From contig NZ_JANBVH010000004.1 of assembly GCF_024273235.1 (NCBI RefSeq), forward strand, positions 62,001 through 126,000: 64,000 nucleotides of DNA, written 5' to 3'. The translations under genes and the position numbers were made by a program. This DNA is from Sphingomonas faeni (GTDB lineage Bacteria > Pseudomonadota > Alphaproteobacteria > Sphingomonadales > Sphingomonadaceae). The notes beneath the pieces are model-generated. The model was given only the letters and a program-made list of their open reading frames with translations, had not been told where the DNA came from and ran no database searches. Each line of letters begins with the position of its first letter. Position 1 is the first letter of the stretch. This document shows positions 35,003 to 45,878 of the stretch, in pieces.

Positions 35003-36859
35003 TCACCGCAACACCCGCGCCGCCAGTCCCGAGCAATCCGCATCCCCCGCGACCGGGCCCTGCGTCCCCGAAATCGCCCGCCCGATCGCCTTGAAGATAT
35101 TCCCCACCGACTTCACCTCGGGCGGGATCGTGACATTCGGCCGCTCGATCGTCCCCGTCATGTACGCCGCCCCCGGCAACCGCAGCAGCGCATCGCGTTT
35201 CGGCGCGCCGGTCAGCCGGATATCCAACGTCTCTCCCGGGAACACCACACTCCCAGCCCCGCGCAACTGGCTCGCCGTCGTGTCGACGATCATCGGATCG
35301 ACCCGCCCGCGCCCGCCCGTCACGTCCAGCTTCAGCACCACGCACCGCAGCCCCGCGCGCTCGCCATCCTTCGCCAGCAACGCCCGCGCCGCATCGAACC
35401 CGAGCGCGGCGGCGATTCCCTGCGGCAACTGACCATCCCGCGCGACGAACCCGATCGTCCCGTTGGACCGCCCGACGGCGGCGCGGATCGTCTCGCCCGG
35501 CCCCTTCAGCCGCACCCGCGCGCTGACGTTACCGCTGAAATCGCCGCCGCCGCCCGCCAGATCCTGCACGCTGCTCCCGCGCAACCGCAGGTCGATATCG
35601 ACGATCGGCACCTTCCGGTCACCGCGCTGGTCGACCGTCACCGTGCCCGTGACGTTGCCATGCGACAGCCGCGCGACCAACTCCCTCAGCGTCAGCAGCT
35701 GATGATCGATCGCCAGCACGCCCTTCGCGGCGAGGATCGGCGACGCACCCTTGGCACTGACGATCCGCCCGATCCGAAACCCCATCCGCGCGTCCGTCGT
35801 ATCGATCTTGCCGATATCGATCCGTGTGTTTGGCACCAGCCGCGGCCCGATCCGACGTTCCAGCGCGTCGCCCTCGGCCTTGCCCTCGTCCGACGCCAGA
35901 TCACCGAAATCGAACTGCCGCGAGACGATGTCGCCGTTCACCTTGCTGCGCCCCGCCTGCTTGTCGACGGTCACGTGGCCTGAGAAATCGGAGCGCCCGA
36001 CCACGCCCTTCAGCCGCGTGATCGTCCATTTCGGCTGGTCGTGGCGGACATGCGCGCTGAACGACACCGGCTGCGTGCGGAACAGCCCCGCCTCGATCAC
36101 CGCGTCGATCAGCTTCAGATCGGACGCGCGTGCCGTGACATCCAGCGTCATCGCATCGGTGTCGAGCGGCCGGTCCATGAGGCCCTTGGCGGTCACCGAC
36201 AGCTTGTCGCCATCGATCGAGGCGGTGAACGGCCAGGGTTTGCCGTGAAATTTCTCGACCGACGGCCCCGCGACGCCGATCCGCACCGCCGCGCCGCGGA
36301 TCGTGCCCGTCCCGTTCGCCCGGATCCCGTGCACCGGATCCGACGCGAACCGCGCTTTGACGAAGCGATCCTGCTTGTCGTCGCGATACTCGATCACGCT
36401 GTCGCTGATCGTCAGTCCCTCGAGATCGGTCGAACTGCCGCCGCCCTTGGGCTTGCCCGGCCGCTCCCAGTTGGTCCGGCCGTTCCTGTCGCGCACCAGT
36501 ACCAGATGCAGCCCGCGCGCCTTCACGTCGCGTGGCCCGAACGCGCCCTTCAGCAGCGCGAGCCCGGAAAACGTCGCCTCGGCCTCGCGAAGATCGACGA
36601 AATCGCCCTTGCCCGCCCAGTCGGCCTGCGGAATCCGCACATCGGTGATCCGGATCGTCGGGTTGAACCCGAACGCATCGACCCGCTCGATCCCGCCGAT
36701 CGTCACCGGCCGCCCGAACCGCGCGGTCAGCTGTCGCTCGATCACGCCCTTCAGCGATCCCCACGGAAACGCGGCAAACCCCACCAGCCCCAGCACGAGC
36801 ACGCTCGCGACGACGATGCCGGTGATTTTCACCCAGCGTTTCTCGAAGTATCCCCTCAT
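35003..36859 (-). CDS. AsmA-family protein
   Basis: A 618-residue protein with one N-terminal membrane helix (ITGIVVASVLVLGLVGFAAF) and a long periplasmic body with the AsmA signatures IERQLTARFGRPVTIGGIE near the start and GIAAALGFDAARALL, RCVVLKLDVTGGRG and LTGAPKRDALLRLP near the end. AsmA-like proteins form periplasmic beta-rich bridges thought to move phospholipids to the outer membrane or aid its assembly. ATG 36859 directly precedes the membrane anchor. The frame extends further upstream into repeat DNA, which was rejected. Confidence 0.88.
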   Translation of the reverse strand: MRGYFEKRWVKITGIVVASVLVLGLVGFAAFPWGSLKGVIERQLTARFGRPVTIGGIERVDAFGFNPTIRITDVRIPQADWAGKGDFVDLREAEATFSGLALLKGAFGPRDVKARGLHLVLVRDRNGRTNWERPGKPKGGGSSTDLEGLTISDSVIEYRDDKQDRFVKARFASDPVHGIRANGTGTIRGAAVRIGVAGPSVEKFHGKPWPFTASIDGDKLSVTAKGLMDRPLDTDAMTLDVTARASDLKLIDAVIEAGLFRTQPVSFSAHVRHDQPKWTITRLKGVVGRSDFSGHVTVDKQAGRSKVNGDIVSRQFDFGDLASDEGKAEGDALERRIGPRLVPNTRIDIGKIDTTDARMGFRIGRIVSAKGASPILAAKGVLAIDHQLLTLRELVARLSHGNVTGTVTVDQRGDRKVPIVDIDLRLRGSSVQDLAGGGGDFSGNVSARVRLKGPGETIRAAVGRSNGTIGFVARDGQLPQGIAAALGFDAARALLAKDGERAGLRCVVLKLDVTGGRGRVDPMIVDTTASQLRGAGSVVFPGETLDIRLTGAPKRDALLRLPGAAYMTGTIERPNVTIPPEVKSVGNIFKAIGRAISGTQGPVAGDADCSGLAARVLR

Positions 36860-36948
36860 GTTACCGCGACGCGCCGCCGGGTAAATCGTTCCGCCTGCGT
36901 CAGGACCGCTGCCGCAGATTTGCGTGCGCCGCTCGCAACAACGAGACA

Positions 36949-37051
36949 CCACCCCGGCGAAGGCCGGGGCCCAATTGGGCAACGTCGCTAACGAAGGGCG
37001 GCGCTACGTTACGACCACCTCTCCACTTGGGCCCCGCCTCCGCCGGGGTGG
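36949..37051. repeat. Dispersed palindromic repeat, family D, copy 1
   Basis: Arms CCCCGGCGAAGGCCGGGGCC...AATTGGG and TTGGGCCCCGCCTCCGCCGG. Related copies lie at 45268-45372 and 61602-61706. The centres differ between copies. Located between the DUF1674 and AsmA genes. Confidence 0.85.
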
Positions 37052-37073
37052 AAGTAGGGCGGATCACGCCCCC

Positions 37074-37232
37074 TCAGAAATCGATCGCCATGCCCTTCAG
37101 CTCCCAATCCCCATAGCGCGTCGGATCGCGCGGTTCGGGATCCTTGTCCGGCACGATCGGCTCGGGTTTCGGCACCGGCGTGGTCTTGGCGAGATATTCG
37201 GGTGGCTTCACATGATCGGGGCGCTGGCCCAT
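37074..37232 (-). CDS. DUF1674 (SDHAF4-like) small protein
   Basis: A 52-residue protein ending in the family signature DPTRYGDWELKGMAIDF. Homologues include mitochondrial succinate dehydrogenase assembly factor 4, which binds flavinylated SdhA. The bacterial role is presumed similar. The N-terminal half is Pro/Lys-rich and probably disordered. GGAG lies seven bases before ATG 37232. It is divergent from rsmB, a neighbourhood I associate with this family in alphaproteobacteria. Confidence 0.85.
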   Translation of the reverse strand: MGQRPDHVKPPEYLAKTTPVPKPEPIVPDKDPEPRDPTRYGDWELKGMAIDF

Positions 37233-37337
37233 CGTCGCTCTCCGGATTTGCGTGTTGGCGTCGTAACCGCCACATGGGCGTTGCCACGCGATTTTGCCAT
37301 GACAGCCGCGCGGCAAACCGAACGCGAAGGACCTTAG

Positions 37338-38615
37338 ATGCCCGACTACACCCACGCCCCCGAACCGCTCGGCGTCCCGACCCGCCGCGCCGCGCTCCGC
37401 CTGCTCGACGCCGTCCTGCGTCGCGGCGAGTCGCTCGAATCCGCACTCCCCGCTGCGACCCGCGCGATCCACGGCCCAGACCGCGGTCTGGCGCACGCGA
37501 TCGCCGCCGAGACGCTGCGCCGCCTCCCCGATCTCGACGCGATGATCGATTTGGTCACCAAGACCAACCTGCCCGACGATGCGAAGGCGCGGATGGCGCT
37601 CCGCATCGCCCTCGTCCAGGTGCTGATCCTCGGCACGCCCTCGCACGCCGCGATCTCGACCGTGCTGCCTTTGGTCGACGGCGGCCCGCGCAAACTGGTC
37701 CACGGCGTGTTCGGCACGCTGTTCCGCGCCAACATGCTGCTCCCCGAGGTGCCGACGCTGCCGGCCCCGGTCGAGCTGCGCTGGGAGGCGGCATGGGGCG
37801 AGGAAATGGTCGACGCCGCCGGCCGCGCGATCGCCCAGGTGCCGCCGCTCGACCTGACGATCGCCGACCCGTCCGAGACCGAAGGCTGGCGCGAGAAGCT
37901 CGGCGGCGAAAGCTTCATGCCCGGCCATCTCCGTCTCGGCGACCACGACTCGGTCCCCGACATGGCAGGGTTCGGCGACGGCGCGTGGTGGGTGCAGGAC
38001 ATCGCCGCCTCGCTCCCCGCGCGGTTGCTCGGCAAAGGGGAGGGCCATGTGCTTGATCTCTGCGCAGCCCCAGGCGGCAAGACGCTGCAACTCGCGAGCG
38101 CCGGCTGGACCGTCACCTCGGTCGACAATTCGCAGAGCCGCATCAAGCGCCTGCGCGAGAACCTCTACCGCACGCACCTGAAGGCCGAAGTCGTCAACGC
38201 TGACATCCTCGAATGGGCGCCGACCGAGCCCGCCGACGCGATCCTGATCGACGCACCGTGCAGCGCCACGGGCATCTTCCGCCGCCACCCCGACGTCCTC
38301 CACCGCGTCCGCCCCTCGATCATCGCCGAGACCGCGGCATTGCAGGCGCGGATTTTCGCGCGCGCGGCCGACTGGGTGAAGTCCGGCGGCACGTTGGTGT
38401 ACGCCACGTGCTCGCTCGAACCCTCTGAAGGCGAAGCACAGCTCGACGCGTTCCTCTCCGCGCGCAGCGACTACACGATCGCCCCGGTAGACCAGTCCGA
38501 ACTCCCCGCCGGCATCACTCCGACGGAAACCGGCACGATCCGCACGCTCCCCGGCATGCTGGCGGACCAAGGCGGCTGCGACGGTTTCTTCATCGCCCGC
38601 CTGAAACGTAGCTGA
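37338..38615 (+). CDS. rsmB: 16S rRNA (cytosine-967-C5)-methyltransferase
   Basis: A 425-residue RNA methyltransferase with an N-terminal NusB-like RNA-binding domain (residues ~10-140) and a C-terminal Rossmann methyltransferase domain: LDLCAAPGGKTLQLASAG (SAM motif I), the two cysteines of m5C enzymes in IDAPCSATGIFRRHPD and YATCSLEPSEGE, and a C-terminal GGCDGFFIARLKR. It modifies helix 31 of 16S rRNA. A palindromic repeat separates it from rpe. Confidence 0.93.
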   Translation: MPDYTHAPEPLGVPTRRAALRLLDAVLRRGESLESALPAATRAIHGPDRGLAHAIAAETLRRLPDLDAMIDLVTKTNLPDDAKARMALRIALVQVLILGTPSHAAISTVLPLVDGGPRKLVHGVFGTLFRANMLLPEVPTLPAPVELRWEAAWGEEMVDAAGRAIAQVPPLDLTIADPSETEGWREKLGGESFMPGHLRLGDHDSVPDMAGFGDGAWWVQDIAASLPARLLGKGEGHVLDLCAAPGGKTLQLASAGWTVTSVDNSQSRIKRLRENLYRTHLKAEVVNADILEWAPTEPADAILIDAPCSATGIFRRHPDVLHRVRPSIIAETAALQARIFARAADWVKSGGTLVYATCSLEPSEGEAQLDAFLSARSDYTIAPVDQSELPAGITPTETGTIRTLPGMLADQGGCDGFFIARLKRS

Positions 38616-38623
38616 CCCCCATC

Positions 38624-38736
38624 TCCCCCCCTCCCTGAAAGGGAGGGGCCGGGGGTGGGTAGGCCCGCTCAAGTCACTACCGCACGACCAAGCGGAACCC
38701 GACCCACCCCCAACCCCTCCCTTCCAGGGAGGGGCG
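38624..38736. repeat. Dispersed palindromic repeat, family E, copy 1
   Basis: Arms CCCCCCTCCCTGAAAGGGAG and CTCCCTTCCAGGGAGGGGC, with an inner GGGGGTGGGT/ACCCACCCCC pair. A closely similar copy lies at 41174-41293, so two copies flank the rpe-heparinase unit. Confidence 0.9.
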
Positions 38737-38783
38737 AAAACCAAACCCTTCGCACCACGCAAATCCCGCGCTAGGACACAATC

Positions 38784-39440
38784 ATGCAACCCGTCCGCAT
38801 CGCCCCCTCCATCCTCTCCGCCGACTTCTCGAAACTCGGCGAGGAAGTCCGCGCCATCGACGCGGCCGGCGCCGACTGGATCCATATCGACGTGATGGAC
38901 GGCCATTTCGTCCCCAACATCTCGTTCGGCCCCGCGGTCATGAAGTCGGTGCGCGGCGTCACGACCAAGCCGTTCGACGTCCATTTGATGATCTCGCCCG
39001 TCGACGCGTATCTCGACGCGTTCGCGGAGGCCGGCGCCGACTGCATCACCGTGCATTACGAGGCCGGCCCGCACATCCACCGCTCGCTCCAGCACATCAA
39101 GGGCCTCGGCAAACGCGCGGGCGTGGTGATCTGCCCCGGCACCCCCGCCAAGATGCTCGACTACCTCATGGACATGGTCGACCTCGTGCTGGTGATGAGC
39201 GTCAACCCGGGCTTCGGCGGCCAGAGCTTCATCCCGAGCCAGCTCAAGAAGATCTCGGCGATCCGCACTATGATCGAGAAGAGCGGCCGCGACATCGATC
39301 TCGAAGTCGATGGCGGCGTCGATGCCGAATGGGCCAAGCGCTGCATCGAGGCGGGCGCCGACGCGCTGGTCGCCGGCACCTCGGTCTTCCGCGGCGGTCC
39401 CGATCACTATGCCGCCAACATCGCCGCGTTGCGGGGGTGA
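38784..39440 (+). CDS. rpe: Ribulose-phosphate 3-epimerase
   Basis: A 218-residue TIM-barrel enzyme interconverting ribulose-5-phosphate and xylulose-5-phosphate in the pentose-phosphate pathway. It shows [17 protein letters not shown], the metal and catalytic residues in [22 protein letters not shown], and [12 protein letters not shown] and EVDGGV near the end. The stop overlaps the GTG start of the next gene by four bases (GTGA), so the two are translationally coupled. Confidence 0.95.
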   Translation: MQPVRIAPSILSADFSKLGEEVRAIDAAGADWIHIDVMDGHFVPNISFGPAVMKSVRGVTTKPFDVHLMISPVDAYLDAFAEAGADCITVHYEAGPHIHRSLQHIKGLGKRAGVVICPGTPAKMLDYLMDMVDLVLVMSVNPGFGGQSFIPSQLKKISAIRTMIEKSGRDIDLEVDGGVDAEWAKRCIEAGADALVAGTSVFRGGPDHYAANIAALRG

Positions 39441-41173
39441 ACGACACGCGTGATCCAGTAACCGATCCCGCGCCCGACGGGATCGAGGAAGGTCGCCGCC
39501 TGATCCGGCTCGGCGGCGACAAGGGGCTGTCGCTCGCCGATCGCCTGGCCGAGCGTTTCCACCGCCTCACGTGGCGCACCCCGCTCCACACGCTCCGCCT
39601 CAAGGGGCGTTATCCGCTGAAGCTGATCGCGGTCCCCGACGACCCCATCCTCGGTGACATTCCCCGCGGCACGATGCTGCTGGAAGGCGTCCTTTCGTTC
39701 CGCGGCGAGGCACGCGACATCGAGACGCTCGATCTCTCGAAGCCGCTCCCCAAACCCTTCGCCGAATATTTCCACGGTTTCGCCTGGCTGCGCGACCTGT
39801 CGACGGTCGCGACCCGCTCGCGCGGCGCACCGATCGCCGAATACCTCATGGGCCTCTGGCTGACCGCGCACGCCGACACCCAGGGGGGGATCGCGTGGCG
39901 CCCCGACATGTGGGGGCGCCGCATCCTCGCCTGGACCGCGCACGCGCCGCTGATCCTGTCGTCCTCCGACCAGATCTACCGCTCCAAGGTGCTGAACGCG
40001 CTCGCGAAGGGCGCGCTCCACCTCGATCGCACCGCCGACAAGGCACCGGCGGGCGCCCCCCGTATCGCCGCGTGGTGTGGAGTCGTCGCCGCCGGCCTGC
40101 TGATCCCCGGCGGCGAGCCACGCCAGGCGTTCGGTGAAGCCGGCCTGCTCCGCGCGCTCGGCACCGGGTTGTTCGACGACGGCGGCTCGGTCTCGCGCAG
40201 CCCGGCGATGCTGCTCGACTCGATCCAGCTGCTGACGTTGCTTCAGGAAAGCTACGCCGCGCGCAGCGCCGAACTGCCCGAGACGGTCGCGGTCACGCTC
40301 ACCCGGATGGTCGCCGCCCTGCTCGGCGTCGCGCACGCCGATCGCGGGCTGTCGAGCTGGCAGGGCGGCGGGCCCACCACCGAGACGCAGGTCGCCGCGG
40401 TCATCGAAGCCAGCGGCGTCCGCACGCGTCCTTTACGGCAAGCCCGCGACTGGGGCTATCAACGCCTCGCCGCCGGCACCGCCGTGCTGATCGTGGACGC
40501 CGCACCACCGCCGATCGCCCGCCTCGTCGAAGGCGGCTGCGCCTCGACGCTGGCGTTCGAATTCTCGGACGGCCCGGCGCGGATCGTCGTCAATTGCGGC
40601 GGCGCGAGAGCCGGCATCGCCCAGCTCCCGCCCGCGATGGTCGAAGGCCTGCGCTCGACTGCCGCGCATTCGACGCTGACGATCGCCGACAGCAATTCCA
40701 CCGCGATCCACGCCGATGGCACGCTCGGCCTCGGCGTTGCGGAGGTCGAGCTCAGCCGCCAGGAATCGGACGCCGCCAGCCGGATCGAGGCGAGTCACGA
40801 CGGTTACGTCCGCCGCTGGGGCTTCCTCCACCGCCGTCAGCTGATGCTCACCGGTGACGGCCGCGAGCTCCGCGGCGAGGACGCGCTGTTACCGCACGGC
40901 CGCAAACGTCGCACCGGATTGTCGTTGTTCGCGATCCGCTTCCACTTGGGCGCAGGCGTGCAGGTATCCCCAACGGCAGACGGCCTCGGTGCGATCCTGC
41001 GCTTGCCGGGCGGCCCCCTATGGCAATTCCGCTGCCGCGGCGGCGCGCTCGTGGTCGAGGACAGCGTCTGGATCGACCCCGACGGCCGCCCGGTCGCGAC
41101 CCAGCAACTGATGATCACCGGCGAAGCGGCAGCCGGCGGCGCGAGTGTTAGCTGGGCGCTGAAGAAGGCCTGA
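39437..41173 (+). CDS. Heparinase II/III-family protein
   Basis: A 578-residue protein of the heparinase II/III-like family, which folds as an alpha/alpha toroid followed by a beta-sandwich and includes polysaccharide lyases. Typical blocks are [49 protein letters not shown] and [17 protein letters not shown]. The GTG start at 39437 is coupled to the rpe stop. Upstream in-frame sequence is inside rpe. Location next to rpe is not explained by a lyase role. The true substrate is unknown, and there is no export signal at the N-terminus. Confidence 0.82.
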   Translation: MNDTRDPVTDPAPDGIEEGRRLIRLGGDKGLSLADRLAERFHRLTWRTPLHTLRLKGRYPLKLIAVPDDPILGDIPRGTMLLEGVLSFRGEARDIETLDLSKPLPKPFAEYFHGFAWLRDLSTVATRSRGAPIAEYLMGLWLTAHADTQGGIAWRPDMWGRRILAWTAHAPLILSSSDQIYRSKVLNALAKGALHLDRTADKAPAGAPRIAAWCGVVAAGLLIPGGEPRQAFGEAGLLRALGTGLFDDGGSVSRSPAMLLDSIQLLTLLQESYAARSAELPETVAVTLTRMVAALLGVAHADRGLSSWQGGGPTTETQVAAVIEASGVRTRPLRQARDWGYQRLAAGTAVLIVDAAPPPIARLVEGGCASTLAFEFSDGPARIVVNCGGARAGIAQLPPAMVEGLRSTAAHSTLTIADSNSTAIHADGTLGLGVAEVELSRQESDAASRIEASHDGYVRRWGFLHRRQLMLTGDGRELRGEDALLPHGRKRRTGLSLFAIRFHLGAGVQVSPTADGLGAILRLPGGPLWQFRCRGGALVVEDSVWIDPDGRPVATQQLMITGEAAAGGASVSWALKKA

Positions 41174-41293
41174 CTTCTTCCCCCCTCCCTGAAAGGGAGG
41201 GGCCGGGGGTGGGTAGGCCCGCTCGAGCCACCACGGTCCGAACACGCGGAACCCGACCCACCCCCAACCCCTCCCTTCCAGGGAGGGGAGAAG
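41174..41293. repeat. Dispersed palindromic repeat, family E, copy 2
   Basis: Nearly the same sequence as the copy at 38624, in the same orientation, between the heparinase-like gene and purH. It may act as a transcription stop. Confidence 0.9.
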
Positions 41294-41382
41294 CGCGCGC
41301 CCTGTTTCGCCGCCCCCCTGTTCCCCAGCGTCAACCAACGCTAAGGCACCGCCGCACGGCGACTCCCGACGAAAGACTCCCC

Positions 41383-42945
41383 ATGACCAGCATCCCGATC
41401 AAGCGCGCGCTCCTGTCCGTTTCCGACAAGACCGGGATCGTCGATCTCGGCAAGGCGCTCGCGAGCCACGGCGTCGAACTCGTCTCCACCGGCGGCACGG
41501 CAACCGCCCTCCGCGCCGCCGGCCTAGAAGTCCGCGATGTGTCGGAACTCACCGGCTTCCCCGAAATGATGGACGGCCGCGTCAAGACGCTCCACCCGAT
41601 GGTCCATGGCGGCCTGCTCGCGGTGCGCGACGACGCCGGCCACGCCGCCTCGATGGCCGAGCACCAGATCGGCGCGATCGACCTCGTCATCGTCAACTTG
41701 TACCCGTTCGAGGCCACCGTCGCGAAGGGCGCGGACCGCGACACCGTGATCGAGAACATCGACATCGGCGGCCCCAGCATGGTGCGTTCGGCCGCCAAGA
41801 ACCACGCCTATGTCGCGATCGTCACCGACCCCGCCGACTATGCGCTCGTCTCGGGCGGCACCACCACGCTCGAAGACCGCAAGAAGCTCGCGGCAAAGGC
41901 CTTCGCCACCACCGCCGCCTATGATTCCGCCATCGCCACCTGGTTCGGCACGGTAGATCAGGCCGAGGAGTTCCCCGCCACCCTGCCGATCACGCTCAAG
42001 CGCGGCGACAGCTTGCGCTACGGCGAAAACCCCCACCAGTCCGCCGCCTTCTACACCGCGACCGGTTCCGTCCAGGGCATCGGCCAAGCCCGCCAGCTCC
42101 AGGGCAAGGCGCTCAGCTACAACAACCTCAACGACGCCGACGCCGCGCTCGAACTGATCGCAGAGTTCCGCGACGCCGCCCCCTCGGTGGTGATCGTCAA
42201 GCACGCCAACCCCTGCGGCGTCGCCACCGCCGCCACGCTCGCCGAAGCGTACGCCGCGGCGTTCGCCTGCGACACGGTGTCGGCGTTCGGTGGCATCATC
42301 GCCGTCAACCGTCGCCTCGACGCAGAGACCGCGCGCGCGATCACCGGCATCTTCACCGAAGTCGTCGTCGCCCCCGACGCGGACGACGACGCGATCGCGC
42401 TGTTCGCCGCCAAGAAGAACCTCCGCCTGCTGCTGACCGGCGACCTCCCCGATCCCGCGCGCACCGGCCTTACGGCAAAGTCGATCGCCGGCGGCTGGCT
42501 CGTCCAGGGGCGCGACAACGGCACGCCGGGTGAGTTGACCGTCGTCACCAAGCGCCAGCCGACCGAGCAGGAACTCCTCGACTGCCGCTTCGCCTGGACG
42601 GTGGCCAAGCACACCAAGTCCAACGCGATCGTCTACGCCAAGGACGGCAGCACCGCGGGCATCGGCGCCGGCCAGATGAACCGCCTCGAATCCGCACGGA
42701 TCGCGGCGTGGAAAGCCAAGGACGCAGCCGAAAAGGCCGGCTGGTCCACCCCGCGCACGATCGGTTCGGCGGTCGCCTCCGACGCCTTCTTCCCCTTCGC
42801 CGACGGGTTGCTGGCGGCGGTCGAGGCCGGCGCGACCGCGGTGATCCAGCCCGGCGGCTCGATCCGCGACGCCGACGTGATTGCGGCCGCGGACGAAGCC
42901 GGCCTCGCGATGGTCTTCACCGGCATGCGCCACTTTCGGCATTGA
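41383..42945 (+). CDS. purH: Bifunctional AICAR transformylase/IMP cyclohydrolase
   Basis: A 520-residue enzyme for the last two steps of IMP synthesis. The N-terminal IMP cyclohydrolase domain (residues ~1-200) has [29 protein letters not shown] and [13 protein letters not shown]. The transformylase domain shows [26 protein letters not shown] and [11 protein letters not shown], ending [32 protein letters not shown]. All conserved blocks are present. The start at ATG 41383 follows from the family N-terminus. Confidence 0.96.
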   Translation: MTSIPIKRALLSVSDKTGIVDLGKALASHGVELVSTGGTATALRAAGLEVRDVSELTGFPEMMDGRVKTLHPMVHGGLLAVRDDAGHAASMAEHQIGAIDLVIVNLYPFEATVAKGADRDTVIENIDIGGPSMVRSAAKNHAYVAIVTDPADYALVSGGTTTLEDRKKLAAKAFATTAAYDSAIATWFGTVDQAEEFPATLPITLKRGDSLRYGENPHQSAAFYTATGSVQGIGQARQLQGKALSYNNLNDADAALELIAEFRDAAPSVVIVKHANPCGVATAATLAEAYAAAFACDTVSAFGGIIAVNRRLDAETARAITGIFTEVVVAPDADDDAIALFAAKKNLRLLLTGDLPDPARTGLTAKSIAGGWLVQGRDNGTPGELTVVTKRQPTEQELLDCRFAWTVAKHTKSNAIVYAKDGSTAGIGAGQMNRLESARIAAWKAKDAAEKAGWSTPRTIGSAVASDAFFPFADGLLAAVEAGATAVIQPGGSIRDADVIAAADEAGLAMVFTGMRHFRH

Positions 42946-42974
42946 GTTTGGCTCGCTCGGATCGCTCGCGCTAA

Positions 42975-43055
42975 CTGTTCCCCCGCAAAAGCGGGGGCCC
43001 AGGACCACAATTGCCATCGTTCGTAACCCTGGGCTCCCGCCTTCGCGGGAGAACA
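42975..43055. repeat. Dispersed palindromic repeat, family C, copy 2
   Basis: CTGTTCCCCCGCAAAAGCGG arm and CTCCCGCCTTCGCGGGAGAA arm separated by ~35 bases. Lies between purH and the glnK promoter, insulating the two units. Confidence 0.8.
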
Positions 43056-43170
43056 GCGTGTCTGGCAATACTGCCCAAAAAACGAGCACCCGCACCGCAC
43101 TGCACAAGTTTTAACCCCAAAACCCCCGCTCCCCGCTCCCCGAGCACACCTCACCCCTCCACACCCCAAC

Positions 43171-43186
43171 TGGCACGCACATTGCT
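43171..43186 (+). promoter_or_regulatory. Sigma-54 (-24/-12) promoter of glnK-amtB
   Basis: TGGCACGCACATTGCT matches the RpoN consensus TGGCAC-N5-TTGC with the invariant GG and GC exactly ten bases apart. It ends 33 bases before the glnK ATG, leaving a normal leader. Expression under nitrogen limitation through NtrC is expected. I did not find a convincing NtrC pair just upstream. Confidence 0.85.
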
Positions 43187-43219
43187 AGGCATCTCCCGTA
43201 ACAAGGGGGAAGGGCCGCG

Positions 43220-43558
43220 ATGAAACTCGTCATTGCCATCATCAAGCCGTTCAAGCTCGACGAGGTGCGCGAAGCGCTCACCACGATCGGCGTGGCCGGC
43301 ATGACGGTCACCGAGGTCAAGGGTTTCGGCCGTCAAAAGGGCCAGACCGAGATCTATCGGGGGGCCGAGTACAGCACCAACATGGTGCCCAAGATCAAGA
43401 TCGAGGTGGTCTGCGCCGCCAGCCTGTCCGACCGCGTGGTCGAGGCGATCCAGGCCTCGGCAAACACCGGCGCGATCGGCGACGGCAAGATCTTCGTGCT
43501 AGACGTCGGCCAGGCGGTTCGCATCCGCACCGGCGAAACCGACGATTCAGCGCTCTGA
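43220..43558 (+). CDS. glnK: PII nitrogen-regulatory protein GlnK
   Basis: A 112-residue trimeric PII signal protein that reads ATP/ADP, 2-oxoglutarate and glutamine status. Uridylylation site Tyr51 sits in the T-loop (QTEIYRGAEYSTN). The signature GDGKIFVLDVGQAVRIRTGE is complete. It is called GlnK rather than GlnB because it precedes amtB by 12 bases and lies behind a sigma-54 promoter. It would plug the AmtB pore when nitrogen is plentiful. Confidence 0.94.
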   Translation: MKLVIAIIKPFKLDEVREALTTIGVAGMTVTEVKGFGRQKGQTEIYRGAEYSTNMVPKIKIEVVCAASLSDRVVEAIQASANTGAIGDGKIFVLDVGQAVRIRTGETDDSAL

Positions 43559-43570
43559 GGGGGGTACGAG

Positions 43571-44935
<1,365 letters not shown>

Positions 44936-44990
44936 TCGGTAGCGGGCCACCCGAGCCCGCACCCACGACGTTCCTCCTGCGGACAACCTT

Positions 44991-45023
44991 GGCTCGGTGT
45001 GGCAACACACCGGGCCTTTTTTT
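44991..45023 (+). terminator. Rho-independent terminator after amtB
   Basis: An 11-bp stem (GGCTCGGTGTG with CACACCGGGCC, one G-T pair), GCAA tetraloop and seven T residues follow the amtB stop by 55 bases. A textbook intrinsic terminator. Confidence 0.92.
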
Positions 45024-45130
45024 GCGTCGACCGAAGTGGGACTTCGATCGAGGTCTGGAGGTCTGGAGTGGGGGGGTAGTGGTAGCGGGAGTGAGAGAAG
45101 CGGCGGAGTTGGAGGCGGGGACACCTACTA

Positions 45131-45185
45131 TGTTCTCCCGCGAAGGCGGGAGCCCAGCCTGAATCCCCGCCTTCGCGGGGAAACA
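45131..45185. repeat. Dispersed palindromic repeat, family C, copy 3
   Basis: TGTTCTCCCGCGAAGGCGGG and CCCCGCCTTCGCGGGGAAAC arms close together. Orientation is reversed relative to the copy at 34797. Confidence 0.85.
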
Positions 45186-45267
45186 ATGGCGCAGCGGGCG
45201 TGAAGCATTCTCACCGATCGCTCATCGATCAGACTGGTTTGGCGCCTATCGGACTCTACCAAAATGC

Positions 45268-45372
45268 ACCTCCCCGGCGAAGGCCGGGGCCCAATTGGAA
45301 AGGTCGCAATCACGGAGCGCAGCCGTCCTCAGCACCGTTGCCCAATTGGGCCCCGGCCTCCGCCGGGGAGGT
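45268..45372. repeat. Dispersed palindromic repeat, family D, copy 2
   Basis: Arms with CCCCGGCGAAGGCCGGGGCC and GGGCCCCGGCCTCCGCCGGG around a unique ~50-base centre, matching the copies at 36949 and 61602. Confidence 0.85.
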
Positions 45373-45427
45373 ATTGGCGCTATGCTATGTCCTCAAGGAA
45401 ATATCGTTTCGAGCGCGATTTCCCCGA

Positions 45428-45520
45428 CTCACCCCGGACTCGTTCCGGGGTCCACCGTCCCGCACACTCAAGTCCATCGAATACGCGGAACGGTGGATGC
45501 CGGAACCAGTCCGGCATGAC
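45428..45520. repeat. Dispersed palindromic repeat, family A, copy 2
   Basis: Arms CACCCCGGACTCGTTCCGGG and GCCGGAACCAGTCCGGCATG. Arm order is inverted relative to the copy at 7147. Confidence 0.8.
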
Positions 45521-45613
45521 GAAGCTCGTTTTAAGGGACCGGCATCACGAACCGATCGAGGTGGGGGAGCCCAAAGGGACGAGCCGGGCGGAAAGGACTC
45601 TCGCCGTCCCCCC

Positions 45614-45750
45614 ACCGTTCGTGCTGAGTAGCGACCGAGCAGCGCCGCAAGGCGCGTATCGAGGGCGCGTATCGAAGCAGAGGTTCCACATCCCAACCCT
45701 TCCTTCGATACGCCGCTTCGACAAGCTCAGCAGCTACTCAGGACGAACGG
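45614..45750. repeat. Dispersed palindromic repeat, family G, intergenic copy
   Basis: Outer arms CCGTTCGTGCTGAGTAGC and GCTACTCAGGACGAACGG pair almost perfectly. An inner GCGTATCGA/TCGATACGC pair makes a long branched hairpin. It is related to the block inserted in tsaD. Confidence 0.8.
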
Positions 45751-45816
45751 GGGGGGCGGACAGGACGAACCGGCGAGGGAGCGGGCTGGGCGAACGGGAC
45801 AGGGTCGCGGAGGTTG

Positions 45817-45852
45817 GCCCAAGCCCAAGCCCAAGCCCAAGCCCAAGCCCAA
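45817..45852. repeat. Hexanucleotide microsatellite (GCCCAA)6
   Basis: Six exact GCCCAA units lie just downstream of the small recQ-operon gene stop (minus strand). Confidence 0.9.
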
Positions 45853-45878
45853 CCCGCAACCTCAACGAAAGCCCCCGG

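Larger units (their letters stand above)
45024..45878. other. Gene-free intergenic repeat cluster
   Basis: About 850 bases with no convincing gene. It holds one copy each of repeat families C (45131-45185), D (45268-45372), A (45428-45520) and G (45614-45750), then six GCCCAA hexamers (45817-45852). Short frames here come from the repeat sequences. Confidence 0.8.

Noticed and set aside
37233..39407. Minus-strand extension upstream of the DUF1674 gene through rsmB and rpe
   Set aside because: Only the last 52 codons match a family and have a ribosome site. The rest is antisense to two certain genes.
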